The position numbers and the translations under genes were made by a program. 26,414 nt of DNA from an uncultured Thermomicrobiales bacterium (GTDB lineage: Bacteria; Chloroflexota; Chloroflexia; Thermomicrobiales; UBA6265). The notes under the pieces are model-generated. The model had not been told where the DNA came from. It worked only from the letters and a program-made list of their open reading frames with translations, and searched no databases. The stretch is taken from positions 1 through 26,414 of the forward strand of contig CADCWI010000052.1 in NCBI GenBank assembly GCA_902806355.1, read 5' to 3'. Shown here in pieces: positions 1 through 7,282 of the stretch (within the stretch, counting starts at the first letter, position 1; every line of letters starts with the position of its first letter).

Positions 1-648
1 TTCATGGCCGAGTCCCGCTCCGGAGGGCCCGAGAGCGTCCCTGAGTTCGTGAAAGCGTGCGACGTGGCCGACAGTCCGCCCGTGCATGCGCCCGACTGTC
101 GTGGCATAGGCGACGAGGTCCGACTCAGCGGCCATGGAATCGTCACCAAGCAAGCGATCGGGCAGCCCCTCGGTACTGTGCCCGAGGTCTTCCATGACGA
201 GGATTCCCACATTTCGGTCGCCCCCGTACAGGCGTGGTGCCAGCGGGGGATCTGACGCCATCTCGCCGAGAAACTGAAGACTTGCCCACTCGTTGAAGAG
301 GCGGGACGCCGGACCGCCAGGTTGATCCGGATCATAGACTTCGTCGCCCATCGCCACTGCCCGCTTGACGATGACCGATGACGGAGTGCTGTCTGATCCG
401 CTCAGGTTCGAGAAGCGAAAGAGGCTGGAACGACCGCTGCTGTCGAGCGGCGTTCCACCATCGAGACGAATCGCGCCGAAGGTCTCTGAAAGGACACGCT
501 CGGCGGCGTCCTGGATGACTCTTGAGGTAGGGTCAGGCGTGTTGTCCACCGCGGAAAGCCTCTCACTATGGCGCGTGGCTGCCATTTCCAGGGATGTACG
601 GGCAGCGACGTTGCGATCATTCTTTCCGATTCCCGGCAACTGGTCCAT
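1..648 (-). CDS. APH/choline-kinase-like phosphotransferase (partial, C-terminus off the left edge)
   Basis: A minus-strand reading frame is open from an ATG at 648 to the window edge, giving 216 residues of the N-terminal half. It reads as an aminoglycoside-phosphotransferase/choline-kinase fold. There is a nucleotide-binding lysine in VIVKR (K95), a helix with glutamate in LFNEW (E120), and a hinge-like MEDLG segment (152-156). A later RMHG stretch matches the helix that normally precedes the catalytic loop, and the catalytic HGD motif itself would lie beyond the edge. The ATG at 648 has GGAG five bases upstream, better spaced than the in-frame ATG at 585. Proteins of this fold phosphorylate small hydroxylated compounds such as antibiotics, choline, homoserine or sugars. 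The substrate cannot be told here. The gene is divergent from the dehydrogenase/isomerase pair, so a sugar or polyol substrate is possible. Confidence 0.72.
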   Translation of the reverse strand, partial: MDQLPGIGKNDRNVAARTSLEMAATRHSERLSAVDNTPDPTSRVIQDAAERVLSETFGAIRLDGGTPLDSSGRSSLFRFSNLSGSDSTPSSVIVKRAVAMGDEVYDPDQPGGPASRLFNEWASLQFLGEMASDPPLAPRLYGGDRNVGILVMEDLGHSTEGLPDRLLGDDSMAAESDLVAYATTVGRMHGRTVGHVARFHELRDALGPSGAGLGHE

Positions 649-1059
649 CGCACTCCGGATCTATCCCAGAAATCGACGATCCATGAGCCTGGTTCTGCCG
701 GCAAGACAGAATGAATATATGTGAGCGTCGCCCGCGTTGGACCGTGACTCCACACGTTAGAGGATAAAGGGAGACACGTGGGTGGAGTCAGTGCGGAACC
801 TTGGTCGGCTCCAGCACCTGCGCATGCCGCGCCAACGCCTTCTGTACATGAAGGACCCGGTATGTCCGCCGTCGTGGTCCACTGACTGATAAGGAACTGA
901 GGGGACCGAGGACGGCACTGACTCACGGATTGACACTCCGATCCTGCTGCACGCACACTGCCGGAAACCTGCGCCATGCCTCTGCGAACACTGCCATGAC
1001 GGCAGGGCGACGTACTGCCAAGGATCCCGGAATCAGCGAGATTTGGGAGGAGTGTCTCC
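649..1059. other. Divergent intergenic region
   Basis: About 410 bases separate the phosphotransferase (minus) from the dehydrogenase (plus). The open frames crossing it have no recognisable protein features and look like chance frames. It should hold the two divergent promoters. The only promoter-like pair I could pick out is listed separately at 930-959. Confidence 0.5.
930..959 (+). promoter_or_regulatory. Candidate sigma-70-type promoter for the dehydrogenase/isomerase pair
   Basis: A perfect TTGACA -35 hexamer (930-935) is followed after 18 bases by CACACT (954-959), a weak -10 with three matches to consensus. Transcription would begin near 966 and leave a leader of about 95 bases. The -35 is good and the -10 is poor, so this is tentative. 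Confidence 0.28.
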
Positions 1060-2172
1060 GTGCAAAGGGCAAAGGTTGGCGTCATTGGCTGCGGGAAGAT
1101 CAGCGGCATCTACCTCCGGAACTGCACCCACAATTTCCACAACCTCGAGGTGGTCGCCTGCGCTGACCTGGTGCCCGAACTGGCCGAGCGACGCGCCCGG
1201 GAGTTCGGCATCCCAAAGGCGTGCAGCGTCGCGGAGTTGCTCTTGGACCCGGAGATCGAGGTGGTCCTGAATCTGACCGTGCCCCACGCCCACGCGGCCG
1301 TCAACCTCGAGGCGCTCCAAGCAGGCAAGCACGTCTACACCGAAAAGCCGTTCGCGCTCTCCCGGGCGGATGCCGACGCTGTCCTCAATCTCGCACGTTC
1401 CCGGAACCTGCGGGTGGGCTCTGCTCCCGACACCTTCCTCGGTGGCGGCCTGCAGACCTGTCGCAGGCTCATCGACGACGGGGCGATCGGCACGCCTTAC
1501 GGTGCCAGCGGCCTTATCCTCATGGGCAACGTGTATGACAGGCTCCACCTTGGCGCTGAACGCTACCTGGAGCTCGGCTGGGACCCGCTCTTCGACATGG
1601 CACCGTACTACCTGACGGCCCTGGTCTTCCTGCTGGGTCCCGTGCACACGGTGGCGGGCTTCACGGAATCGGTCCATCGGGAGATCACCATCACCGACCC
1701 GGCGTCCCCTCGCCACGGCGAGACTGTCCCCGTCCCGGCTCCGATGCACGGCGCGGCAACCCTTCACTTAGAGCGCGGCGCTCTGGCGACGGTGCAGGCG
1801 GCCAAGGAAAGCTACGGCTATACACCGCGCCTGGAGGTCTACGGAACGGACGGCATCCTCTTCGCGCCAGACCCGAATGCCTTCGGCGGCCCCATCCGCA
1901 TCCAGGAGCGAAACGGCGCCGTTAGGGAAGTGTCCTGCCAGTACGGCTTCACTGAGGACAGCCGCGGGCTCGGCGTCGCCGACATGGCTTCCGCAATCCG
2001 TACCGGTGAGCCGCACCGGTGCAGCGGCGACCTGGCCAGCCATGTGCTCGATATCACGCTCGGCATCTTCGAATCATCGCGGATGGGACACCACGTCGAG
2101 ATCACCGCCCCTGATGGCTTGGCGGCCGGGTTGCCGGCCGGCCATGCGCTTGTTGGAGCGGCAGGAGGGTAA
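1060..2172 (+). CDS. Gfo/Idh/MocA family NAD(P)-dependent oxidoreductase
   Basis: A 370-residue protein with the two-domain layout of this family. The Rossmann domain opens with VGVIGCGKISG (glycine loop 10-16) and has an acidic residue after strand 2 (D36). The family signature TEKPFAL (94-100) supplies the catalytic lysine K96. The second half is the alpha/beta substrate and dimerisation domain. Where many members have D-x-x-x-H, this one has D179 and Y183, so the usual histidine is replaced by tyrosine. The start is a GTG at 1060 with a strong GGGAGGAG seven bases upstream. Members oxidise or reduce sugars, inositols and their amino or keto forms. The isomerase gene lies 71 bases downstream on the same strand, which suggests a co-transcribed carbohydrate pathway. 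An inositol-dehydrogenase role is plausible given the iol operon 6 kb away, but it is not shown by sequence. Confidence 0.9.
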   Translation: MQRAKVGVIGCGKISGIYLRNCTHNFHNLEVVACADLVPELAERRAREFGIPKACSVAELLLDPEIEVVLNLTVPHAHAAVNLEALQAGKHVYTEKPFALSRADADAVLNLARSRNLRVGSAPDTFLGGGLQTCRRLIDDGAIGTPYGASGLILMGNVYDRLHLGAERYLELGWDPLFDMAPYYLTALVFLLGPVHTVAGFTESVHREITITDPASPRHGETVPVPAPMHGAATLHLERGALATVQAAKESYGYTPRLEVYGTDGILFAPDPNAFGGPIRIQERNGAVREVSCQYGFTEDSRGLGVADMASAIRTGEPHRCSGDLASHVLDITLGIFESSRMGHHVEITAPDGLAAGLPAGHALVGAAGG

Positions 2173-2243
2173 CCCCGCACGCGTCACGCGTCTGCGCTGG
2201 CACTCGCCGAGAGATGATACCTCCGTGAAAAGGAGAAGCAGCC

Positions 2244-2990
2244 GTGACATTTCGAGTCGCACTTCAGGCATACACCGTCCGCGAGGAGCTCGCCGTCGAT
2301 TATCTCGGCACCCTCACCGCGATCGCCGAGATTGGTTACGAGGGAGTCGAGCTCGGGCCACCGCCGGCGGAGATCAGTCTCGTCGAATGCAAGGATCACA
2401 TGACGCAGATCGGCCTGCAGGTGGTGGGCAGCCATGCCGGCCTGCAGCAGCTGACCGACGACCTCGGCGCCCAGGTGGACTACCTGCATACGATGGGCGG
2501 TCGCTATCTCGGGCTCTCCCATCGGTTTGCGTCGAGGCAGGATGTGCTCGAGGCGGCGAAGCGCTTCAATGAGATTGGCGACGCGTGCCGCGACGCGGGC
2601 ATCCAGCTCCTTTACCACAACCACAACTGGGAATTTACCAAGTTCGATGGACAGGTCGCCTATGACCTCCTGCTTGACGCGACCGACCCTGCTCTGGTCA
2701 AGATGGAGCTGGATACCTACTGGGTCCAACGTGCCGGAGAGGACCCTGTCGACTACCTGAACCGGCTCCGTGGCCGGTGCCCGCTCCTGCACATCAAGGA
2801 CATGGAGGCGGGCGAGGAGCAATTCTTCGCCGAGGTTGGCGAAGGCGTGCTCGACTGGGATGCGATCTTTCAGGCCGCCGATGCAGCGGGCACGCAGTGG
2901 TTGGTCGTGGAACAAGACCAGTGCCGTAGACCGGTCTTCGAGAGCATCGCGATTAGCTACCGCAACCTGCAAGAGATGGAGATCACGTGA
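2244..2990 (+). CDS. Sugar phosphate isomerase/epimerase (AP-endonuclease-2-like TIM barrel)
   Basis: A 248-residue single-domain TIM barrel of the xylose-isomerase-like family that includes hydroxypyruvate isomerase, IolE and IolI. Metal-site and active-site strands are visible: HNHNWE (125-130), MELDTYW (154-160), LHIKDM (182-187) and VEQDQ (222-226). These give the E/D/H/E set that typically binds a divalent metal. The GTG start at 2244 follows AAAAGGAG with about seven bases of spacing. Length is typical for the family. It sits just downstream of the Gfo/Idh/MocA gene, a pairing common in bacterial carbohydrate clusters. The substrate is probably a ketose, keto-inositol or sugar acid. It is clearly distinct from the iolE copy in this window, which is longer and carries the IolE N-terminal signature. 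Confidence 0.87.
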   Translation: MTFRVALQAYTVREELAVDYLGTLTAIAEIGYEGVELGPPPAEISLVECKDHMTQIGLQVVGSHAGLQQLTDDLGAQVDYLHTMGGRYLGLSHRFASRQDVLEAAKRFNEIGDACRDAGIQLLYHNHNWEFTKFDGQVAYDLLLDATDPALVKMELDTYWVQRAGEDPVDYLNRLRGRCPLLHIKDMEAGEEQFFAEVGEGVLDWDAIFQAADAAGTQWLVVEQDQCRRPVFESIAISYRNLQEMEIT

Positions 2991-3000
2991 GGACTGACAG

Positions 3001-3093
3001 GTGTCGCCAGGTCGGTATGGTAGCGAGGGGAAGGTCAGGCTGCGAGTCGACGATCTGAACCTCCACTCAGGCGTGATGCACGTGAAGCGAGAA
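3001..3093 (+). pseudogene. Possible relic of a tyrosine recombinase/integrase
   Basis: A short plus-strand stretch translates to YGSEG followed by VRLRVDDLNLHSGVMHVK. This resembles the core box of XerC/XerD and integron-type recombinases, usually of the form YGSGLRxSExxxLRxxDLDLxxxxxxV. The segment carrying the catalytic arginine appears deleted or frameshifted, and nothing recognisable follows KRE. The frame is short, has no ribosome binding site and lies between two unrelated genes. I read it as a decayed fragment; chance resemblance is a real alternative. The rest of the gap 2991-3195 holds nothing I recognise. Confidence 0.27.
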
Positions 3094-3195
3094 TTACCGC
3101 CTTGGGCTTGCTGCTGTTCGGAGGTGCTCTTCCAGCGCTCTCGGAGGCATGTCCGTCGGTGTCACCGCTGCCCGTGTGGCGTCGATGCGGCGCAG

Positions 3196-4452
3196 CTATA
3201 GCCGACGTTGGGGCCACTCACGATTGAGATTGCCCTTCGTTCCTGACGCTGCAGCTCTCGTGCCCCAGGAGAGTAACGACAGCTGCCGTTGTTGCAGCAG
3301 TCGGATCAGCAGCGCCGAGGTCACAACCCTCCCAGGCGTGAGATCAACAACCACGGCACCATTTGGCGCCGTCTCCACCATCATGTCCGTGAAGAGCTCG
3401 GTGTAGGGGAGCCCGATGGGATCCTCGCCGAGAGGGGCCGTCTGGGTACTAAGCCGCCGCGTCACCGTTTCCGCCACTGTTTCGGCATCCGCGTCTTCCT
3501 CCGGCACCACCACGATGACCGCATGACCCCGCGGCGCCTCCGGGAAGTCCGCGCTGGAATCCGCATCGAGCGCCCCCGCCGTCACGCCAACCAGCGCCAG
3601 CGCGATCGGCGGCATCCGCGGTGTCTGCTCAGCCATCTCGGCGGCCTGGGTCGCCAGCCGCTCCTGCACGTCGGCCGGCAGGTTGGAATTGCGCACCAGT
3701 GCCATCAGCGGATCCCCGACGGTGATCAACGCCGCGCCGTCAACGATCCAGCCGACCGCGAGATCGTCCGGCACGGCGGCGACCACCTTCGCGCCTGAAC
3801 CTTCGGCGAAGGATCGCTCCTCACGCTCATACAGCGCCAGCACACGCTCCATGTCCACCCGTTGCGCCGTGCCGACGATCATGCCATCGTCGAGCAGTGC
3901 AAGGTGGCTGAGCATTCCCAGATGATAGTGACTCAACGGGACATTCGGGTCGAAGAGCACATTGTCCTCACCAAGGGTGTACCAAGTCGTGCCGGCGCTC
4001 TCGACCGGAGCGTACCCGCCCGCCTCCCATGCCGCCGTCGGGCTCGGCGCGTCGAACTGCCCATTTAGGAGGAGGATGCTCCTGTCGGAGGGGCCAACCT
4101 CCACCATCTGGGCAACATCACGCAGGTCGAATCCCAGCTCCTCTCGCCAGACCGGATCCATCGGGTCCGCCATCGAGCTCGGGTGCATCAACGGAACGCG
4201 CATCGCCGAGTGCCAGCGGTCCGGATCGAGGTCGACGCCCGTCTCCTCGATGCCGAGGGCGGCCCGCTGGGCCTCGTAGTTGGCGTAGCGCACGCCCAAC
4301 TCGTCGAGCGGTTCTTCAGGCAGCAGGCGCAGCATCGCTATCAGGCGGGTGGCGCCGTCAACGATCGTGGGCGTCTGCGCCGCGAGCGTGGACTCCCGTA
4401 GGGGAATCAGCGTCAGCGCGGCTGCCCCTGCGAGAAACGAGCGCCGCCGCAT
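3196..4452 (-). CDS. Tat-exported protein of unknown function
   Basis: A 418-residue protein I do not recognise. The N-terminus (MRRRSFLAGAAALTLIP) is a twin-arginine signal: RRRSFL followed by a hydrophobic alanine/leucine stretch, with likely cleavage near the LAAQ around residues 23-26. There is no lipobox cysteine, so it is probably released or periplasm-like rather than a lipoprotein. The rest is acidic and soluble, with repeated hydrophobic strands (DRSILLLNGQFD, HAVIVVVPEEDAD, GAVVVDLTPGRVV) suggesting an alpha/beta fold, and no further membrane segments. The start was moved from an in-frame codon at 4509 to the ATG at 4452 because GGAGGT sits six bases upstream and the Tat motif begins there. 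It is a single gene with no operon partner on its strand. Tat export suggests that it folds, or takes up a cofactor, before secretion. Confidence 0.8.
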   Translation of the reverse strand: MRRRSFLAGAAALTLIPLRESTLAAQTPTIVDGATRLIAMLRLLPEEPLDELGVRYANYEAQRAALGIEETGVDLDPDRWHSAMRVPLMHPSSMADPMDPVWREELGFDLRDVAQMVEVGPSDRSILLLNGQFDAPSPTAAWEAGGYAPVESAGTTWYTLGEDNVLFDPNVPLSHYHLGMLSHLALLDDGMIVGTAQRVDMERVLALYEREERSFAEGSGAKVVAAVPDDLAVGWIVDGAALITVGDPLMALVRNSNLPADVQERLATQAAEMAEQTPRMPPIALALVGVTAGALDADSSADFPEAPRGHAVIVVVPEEDADAETVAETVTRRLSTQTAPLGEDPIGLPYTELFTDMMVETAPNGAVVVDLTPGRVVTSALLIRLLQQRQLSLLSWGTRAAASGTKGNLNREWPQRRL

Positions 4453-4971
4453 GGGGTACCTCCAGTCACCCAATATGAGAGATGGTGTCGGTTGTCGTCG
4501 GAAATCCAATCCATCTCGGCGGTATCATATCCGAGAGATGGGACGAACAGACCTGGGCAAGGGGGGCCAACTCGACGGCCGTCAGGCGGCGGCATTCCAT
4601 GACTCCAGGCGACCGCGCGGCATGCCTCAAAGCCGTGACAACGCGTCACTCGAAACGTTGGCGGCCATGTCAGGTTGGTCTCCAGCCCTCCGGAGAGTGA
4701 CCGGGGATTCGCAGGGGACATCGCCGGTCAGGTCACCAATGGATCATGTTCCTGAACGTCCAATGTCGCCTCAATTCGCGGTGTGGATGACGTCGCCTAG
4801 ACCTTACGAACCTACAAATACTGGTCGTCCCCTGACCACGACTCGACTTTGATTTCAGGTTGGACGTCATGCGTCCAATGGAGGTCATTAGCCCGTGGAA
4901 GCTCCTGCCATCATGAGCGGTAAGCCTGAGCACCTCGTCCTTTTGAGGCCTTGTAAGGCGCTCACCTTCTG
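4453..4971. other. Gene-poor region upstream of the Tat protein
   Basis: Several overlapping short frames cross this stretch, but none has protein-like composition or a recognisable motif. The minus strand must carry the promoter of the Tat-exported protein. A TATGAT -10-like hexamer lies on the minus strand around 4526-4531, without a good -35. A perfect small hairpin at 4860-4878 is listed separately. Confidence 0.45.
4860..4878. repeat. Perfect 7-bp inverted repeat with a matching half-site 100 bases away
   Basis: TTGGACG (4860-4866) and CGTCCAA (4872-4878) form a perfect palindrome around a five-base centre. The same ACGTCCAA half-site occurs at 4756-4763. Neither is followed by a T-run, so an operator or an old element end is more likely than a terminator. 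The function is unknown. Confidence 0.4.
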
Positions 4972-5180
4972 TTAGGCAATCGAGGACATCGTCTCTGGCG
5001 GTGCAGGCGTCTCAGACTGCTTGATCGTCTCGAAAGTGGGCACGACAACTCCTCCCGAATATTGAACGAATAGATCAGCGGGAGTCACGGCATAGACTTT
5101 CGCATCGGGACGAACAGGAAGCGGACGCGGCGGCGATAGCCATCAACGTTCCCTGGAATAGTGACGTCATGTGCCCGGGT
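4972..5180 (-). pseudogene. Coding-like remnant downstream of the beta-lactamase-like gene
   Basis: On the minus strand, directly after the TAG stop of the serine hydrolase, the same frame continues as AHDVTIPGNVDGYRRRVRFL and stops near 5085. An overlapping frame (open 5142-4972) carries on with DAKVYAVTPADLFVQYSGGV and a Pro/Glu-rich tail, ending in TAA at 4972. The two pieces read like one protein tail broken by a frameshift. No start codon with a ribosome binding site is visible, and I do not recognise the family. It could be the C-terminal remnant of a decayed gene, or a chance pair of open frames. Confidence 0.25.
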
Positions 5181-6632
5181 CTACAGCACCCGGTCGCGGG
5201 CACGGTAGTCTGCAATGGGCCAGGCTCTCATGCCGCCGGTGAACAGGCTGACGGTCTTGCCATCGGCGTCGCGCTCGTACCGGAACAGTTCACCGACCGA
5301 TGCGAACGGCGAACCGCTCATGATGCGCAGGGTGTTCTCGTCAATGACCGCCAGTTCGGAGGGCTGGACCATCGGCGACGGTCCGACCGGACTACTCGCG
5401 AAGAGTTTGCCGCCCAGGATACAGACATCCGTCACGCCCCAGAGTGCGGCAAAGCGACCGGTAAAGATGTCAGGATCGATCTCCTGGTGAGGCGTCTCAG
5501 GAGGTGGTAGCTCCGCACTGTTGACGAGACCGGAGCTGAGCGGCATTTTCGGCGACACGTCACGCGCTTTGTCGAGAATTTTCAGGATGCCGGCAGCAAC
5601 CTCCTCCGCCGGACCATCGACCGCATTGGTCAGCACGGAAATCGCGAGACCTTCCTTTGAGTCCCACATCGTGCGGGTGATGTGCCCCGGATACCCTCCC
5701 GAGTGTCCGACCATGCGATGCCCGCCGTAGTGCTGAACGGTTGTGCCATAGCCATAGCCGTCCTGCGGAACGTCAGGGTTCTGGCCTGTCCACACCGGTC
5801 GCTGCATCTCGTTTTTCGATCGATCGCTGATCAGGCGGTCATCGCCGAAGAAGTGCGCAGAGGCGAAATGGACCATGTCCTCCGCGGTGGAATAGAACCC
5901 GGTCGCTGCCGCCATGGCGTGCGTATCGACGTGCGGAATGACCCGGCGCTCAGTCCAGGAGCCAAGCCCGCTGTGACCGCCCGCATATTCGGACAGGCGA
6001 GCTTCGTCCAGTTCCGGTCCGGTGTTCCGGAGCCCAAGCTTGTCGATGATTACGGTTGTTGTGTACTCGTTGTAGGTGCGGCCCGCTGCCTTGCTGATGA
6101 TGATGCCCAGCAACGAAAAACCGATGTTTGTGTACTTGAAGGTTGCTTCTGGCTGGCGGACGACGCCTTCCTGGATGGACATCTCCAGCAACGCTTTTTC
6201 CTCTGGGAAGGGTCGGTTGTGCGCCCAGAAGGTGGCATCGATACCGTCGCGGATGACGCCCGCGGAATGCGAGACCAGCTCCCGCACAGTCACGTCCGCC
6301 AATGGCGAACCGGACTCCTTGAGTTCCGGGATCCACATACCCGCCGTATCGTCCAGCCGCAGTCTTCCAGCTTCGACGAGTTGCATGATCGCAGTCGCCG
6401 TGAATGTCTTGGAGTGTGAGGCGACGCGGAAGAGATGCGAGGATGTCAGCAGTTCATGGGTTTCAAGATTCGACACGCCGTATGCCTTGCTGAACTGTAT
6501 GGCGCCATCAAACCAGACAGCCACCTGCACTCCAGGGGTACGCAGCTTCCAGACGCGGTATTCGATCCAGGAATCGACATAGGCGAGCGCCTCTCGCAAA
6601 GCGTCGACCGATGAACCGGGGGAACTGGACAC
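5181..6632 (-). CDS. Beta-lactamase-family serine hydrolase (class C / penicillin-binding-protein-like)
   Basis: A 483-residue protein with the three active-site boxes of the class C beta-lactamase/esterase/DD-peptidase fold. These are SxxK as SHSK (nucleophile S72, K75), YxN as YTN (167-169), and the KTG-equivalent HSGG (310-313). The hydrolase domain covers roughly residues 10-350. The last 130 residues form a separate C-terminal domain, as in many stand-alone serine hydrolases of this family. No signal peptide or membrane segment is visible, so it appears cytoplasmic, unlike true beta-lactamases. An esterase or peptidase acting on small substrates fits better than antibiotic resistance. 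The start is a GTG at 6632 with GGAG eight bases upstream and an in-frame stop just before it. A pair of CGTTCG/CGAACG palindromes lies upstream. Confidence 0.87.
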   Translation of the reverse strand: MSSSPGSSVDALREALAYVDSWIEYRVWKLRTPGVQVAVWFDGAIQFSKAYGVSNLETHELLTSSHLFRVASHSKTFTATAIMQLVEAGRLRLDDTAGMWIPELKESGSPLADVTVRELVSHSAGVIRDGIDATFWAHNRPFPEEKALLEMSIQEGVVRQPEATFKYTNIGFSLLGIIISKAAGRTYNEYTTTVIIDKLGLRNTGPELDEARLSEYAGGHSGLGSWTERRVIPHVDTHAMAAATGFYSTAEDMVHFASAHFFGDDRLISDRSKNEMQRPVWTGQNPDVPQDGYGYGTTVQHYGGHRMVGHSGGYPGHITRTMWDSKEGLAISVLTNAVDGPAEEVAAGILKILDKARDVSPKMPLSSGLVNSAELPPPETPHQEIDPDIFTGRFAALWGVTDVCILGGKLFASSPVGPSPMVQPSELAVIDENTLRIMSGSPFASVGELFRYERDADGKTVSLFTGGMRAWPIADYRARDRVL

Positions 6633-6674
6633 TGGCTCACTCCATCACCTGATGCTTGCGGAAATGCTGGATAG

Positions 6675-6696
6675 CGTTCGTTGGTACGAGCGAACG
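6675..6696. promoter_or_regulatory. Palindrome CGTTCG-N10-CGAACG upstream of the serine hydrolase
   Basis: CGTTCG (6675-6680) and CGAACG (6691-6696) are perfect inverted half-sites separated by ten bases. They sit about 45 bases before the GTG start of the serine hydrolase, where an operator overlapping the promoter would lie. The spacing and symmetry fit a dimeric repressor site such as those of TetR-type regulators. No regulator gene is adjacent. Confidence 0.35.
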
Positions 6697-6957
6697 TTAC
6701 GAGGTGCAGACTATTGGAGGTGAAGCAACTGCGCAATGGACCGTTGAACCGGATCGGACTCGTCGAGGGGGGCCGCTTCGTGCTCCTGCGCTAGCTGCCG
6801 AGGGCAAACTGCCTGGCAGTGGAGTCCTTTGGCCGCTGGCGCGCTCCCTAGTTGCAGTTGGTTTGGTTTGGACAAGCGAAAATCTCAGGGCAGCGCCTGA
6901 TTCTTGGGGCAGTATCCGGAACCACGTTGATCATGTTTCAGTCAGCGACCCTCACGT

Positions 6958-6973
6958 CGTTCGATCCCGAACG
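6958..6973. promoter_or_regulatory. Second palindrome CGTTCG-N4-CGAACG
   Basis: CGTTCG (6958-6963) and CGAACG (6968-6973) repeat the half-sites seen 280 bases away, with a four-base centre. A third small palindrome, GAACGGTTC (6976-6984), follows at once. This could be an auxiliary operator or a stem-loop. There is no T-run after it. Confidence 0.3.
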
Positions 6974-7282
6974 CAGAACGGTTCGCACCGTCTCACGGGA
7001 TTAATCGCAAGGCCGCGAAGGGACTGCGTTTCGCCCGGCCTTCGAACAGTCGCCGGTGACCCGCGGTCCGCTTCCTGACGATTCAACGTGGCGTCGAAGG
7101 GCTATTCAATTCGCCTGTCCCGGAGACGATTGCCAAGGATGGGAGGAAGATGACTGGTCCCATCATCATGCCATCGAGGGAGCGAAACCCATCGCGTCCG
7201 TTCATGCCTGGGCCGATTCAATATGGAGAATGGCCCTCATTATGGCCCGATCGCCGCAGCCCGTTTGTGCTCAGCGTGCTGA

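Larger units (their letters stand above)
6633..7282. other. Gene-free region between the ROK kinase and the serine hydrolase
   Basis: About 650 bases without a convincing gene. A plus-strand frame from 6656 to 7078 has no recognisable motifs and poor composition. Another at 7150 has a GGGAGGAAG before its ATG but runs antisense into the ROK gene. The region must contain the promoter of the serine hydrolase. It also holds two palindromes with the same half-sites, listed separately. I see no clear terminator for the inositol operon. Confidence 0.45.

Noticed and set aside
402..1109. Long minus-strand open frame (235 codons)
   Set aside because: It overlaps the phosphotransferase in another frame and the start of the dehydrogenase. 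Its sequence is Pro/Ser/Arg-rich with no family features, typical of a chance frame in GC-rich DNA.
1033..1767. 244-codon minus-strand frame
   Set aside because: It is antisense to the Gfo/Idh/MocA gene, whose family motifs are in the plus frame.
5181..6632. True antibiotic beta-lactamase
   Set aside because: The active-site boxes fit, but there is no signal peptide and a large extra C-terminal domain is present, so resistance is not a supported call.
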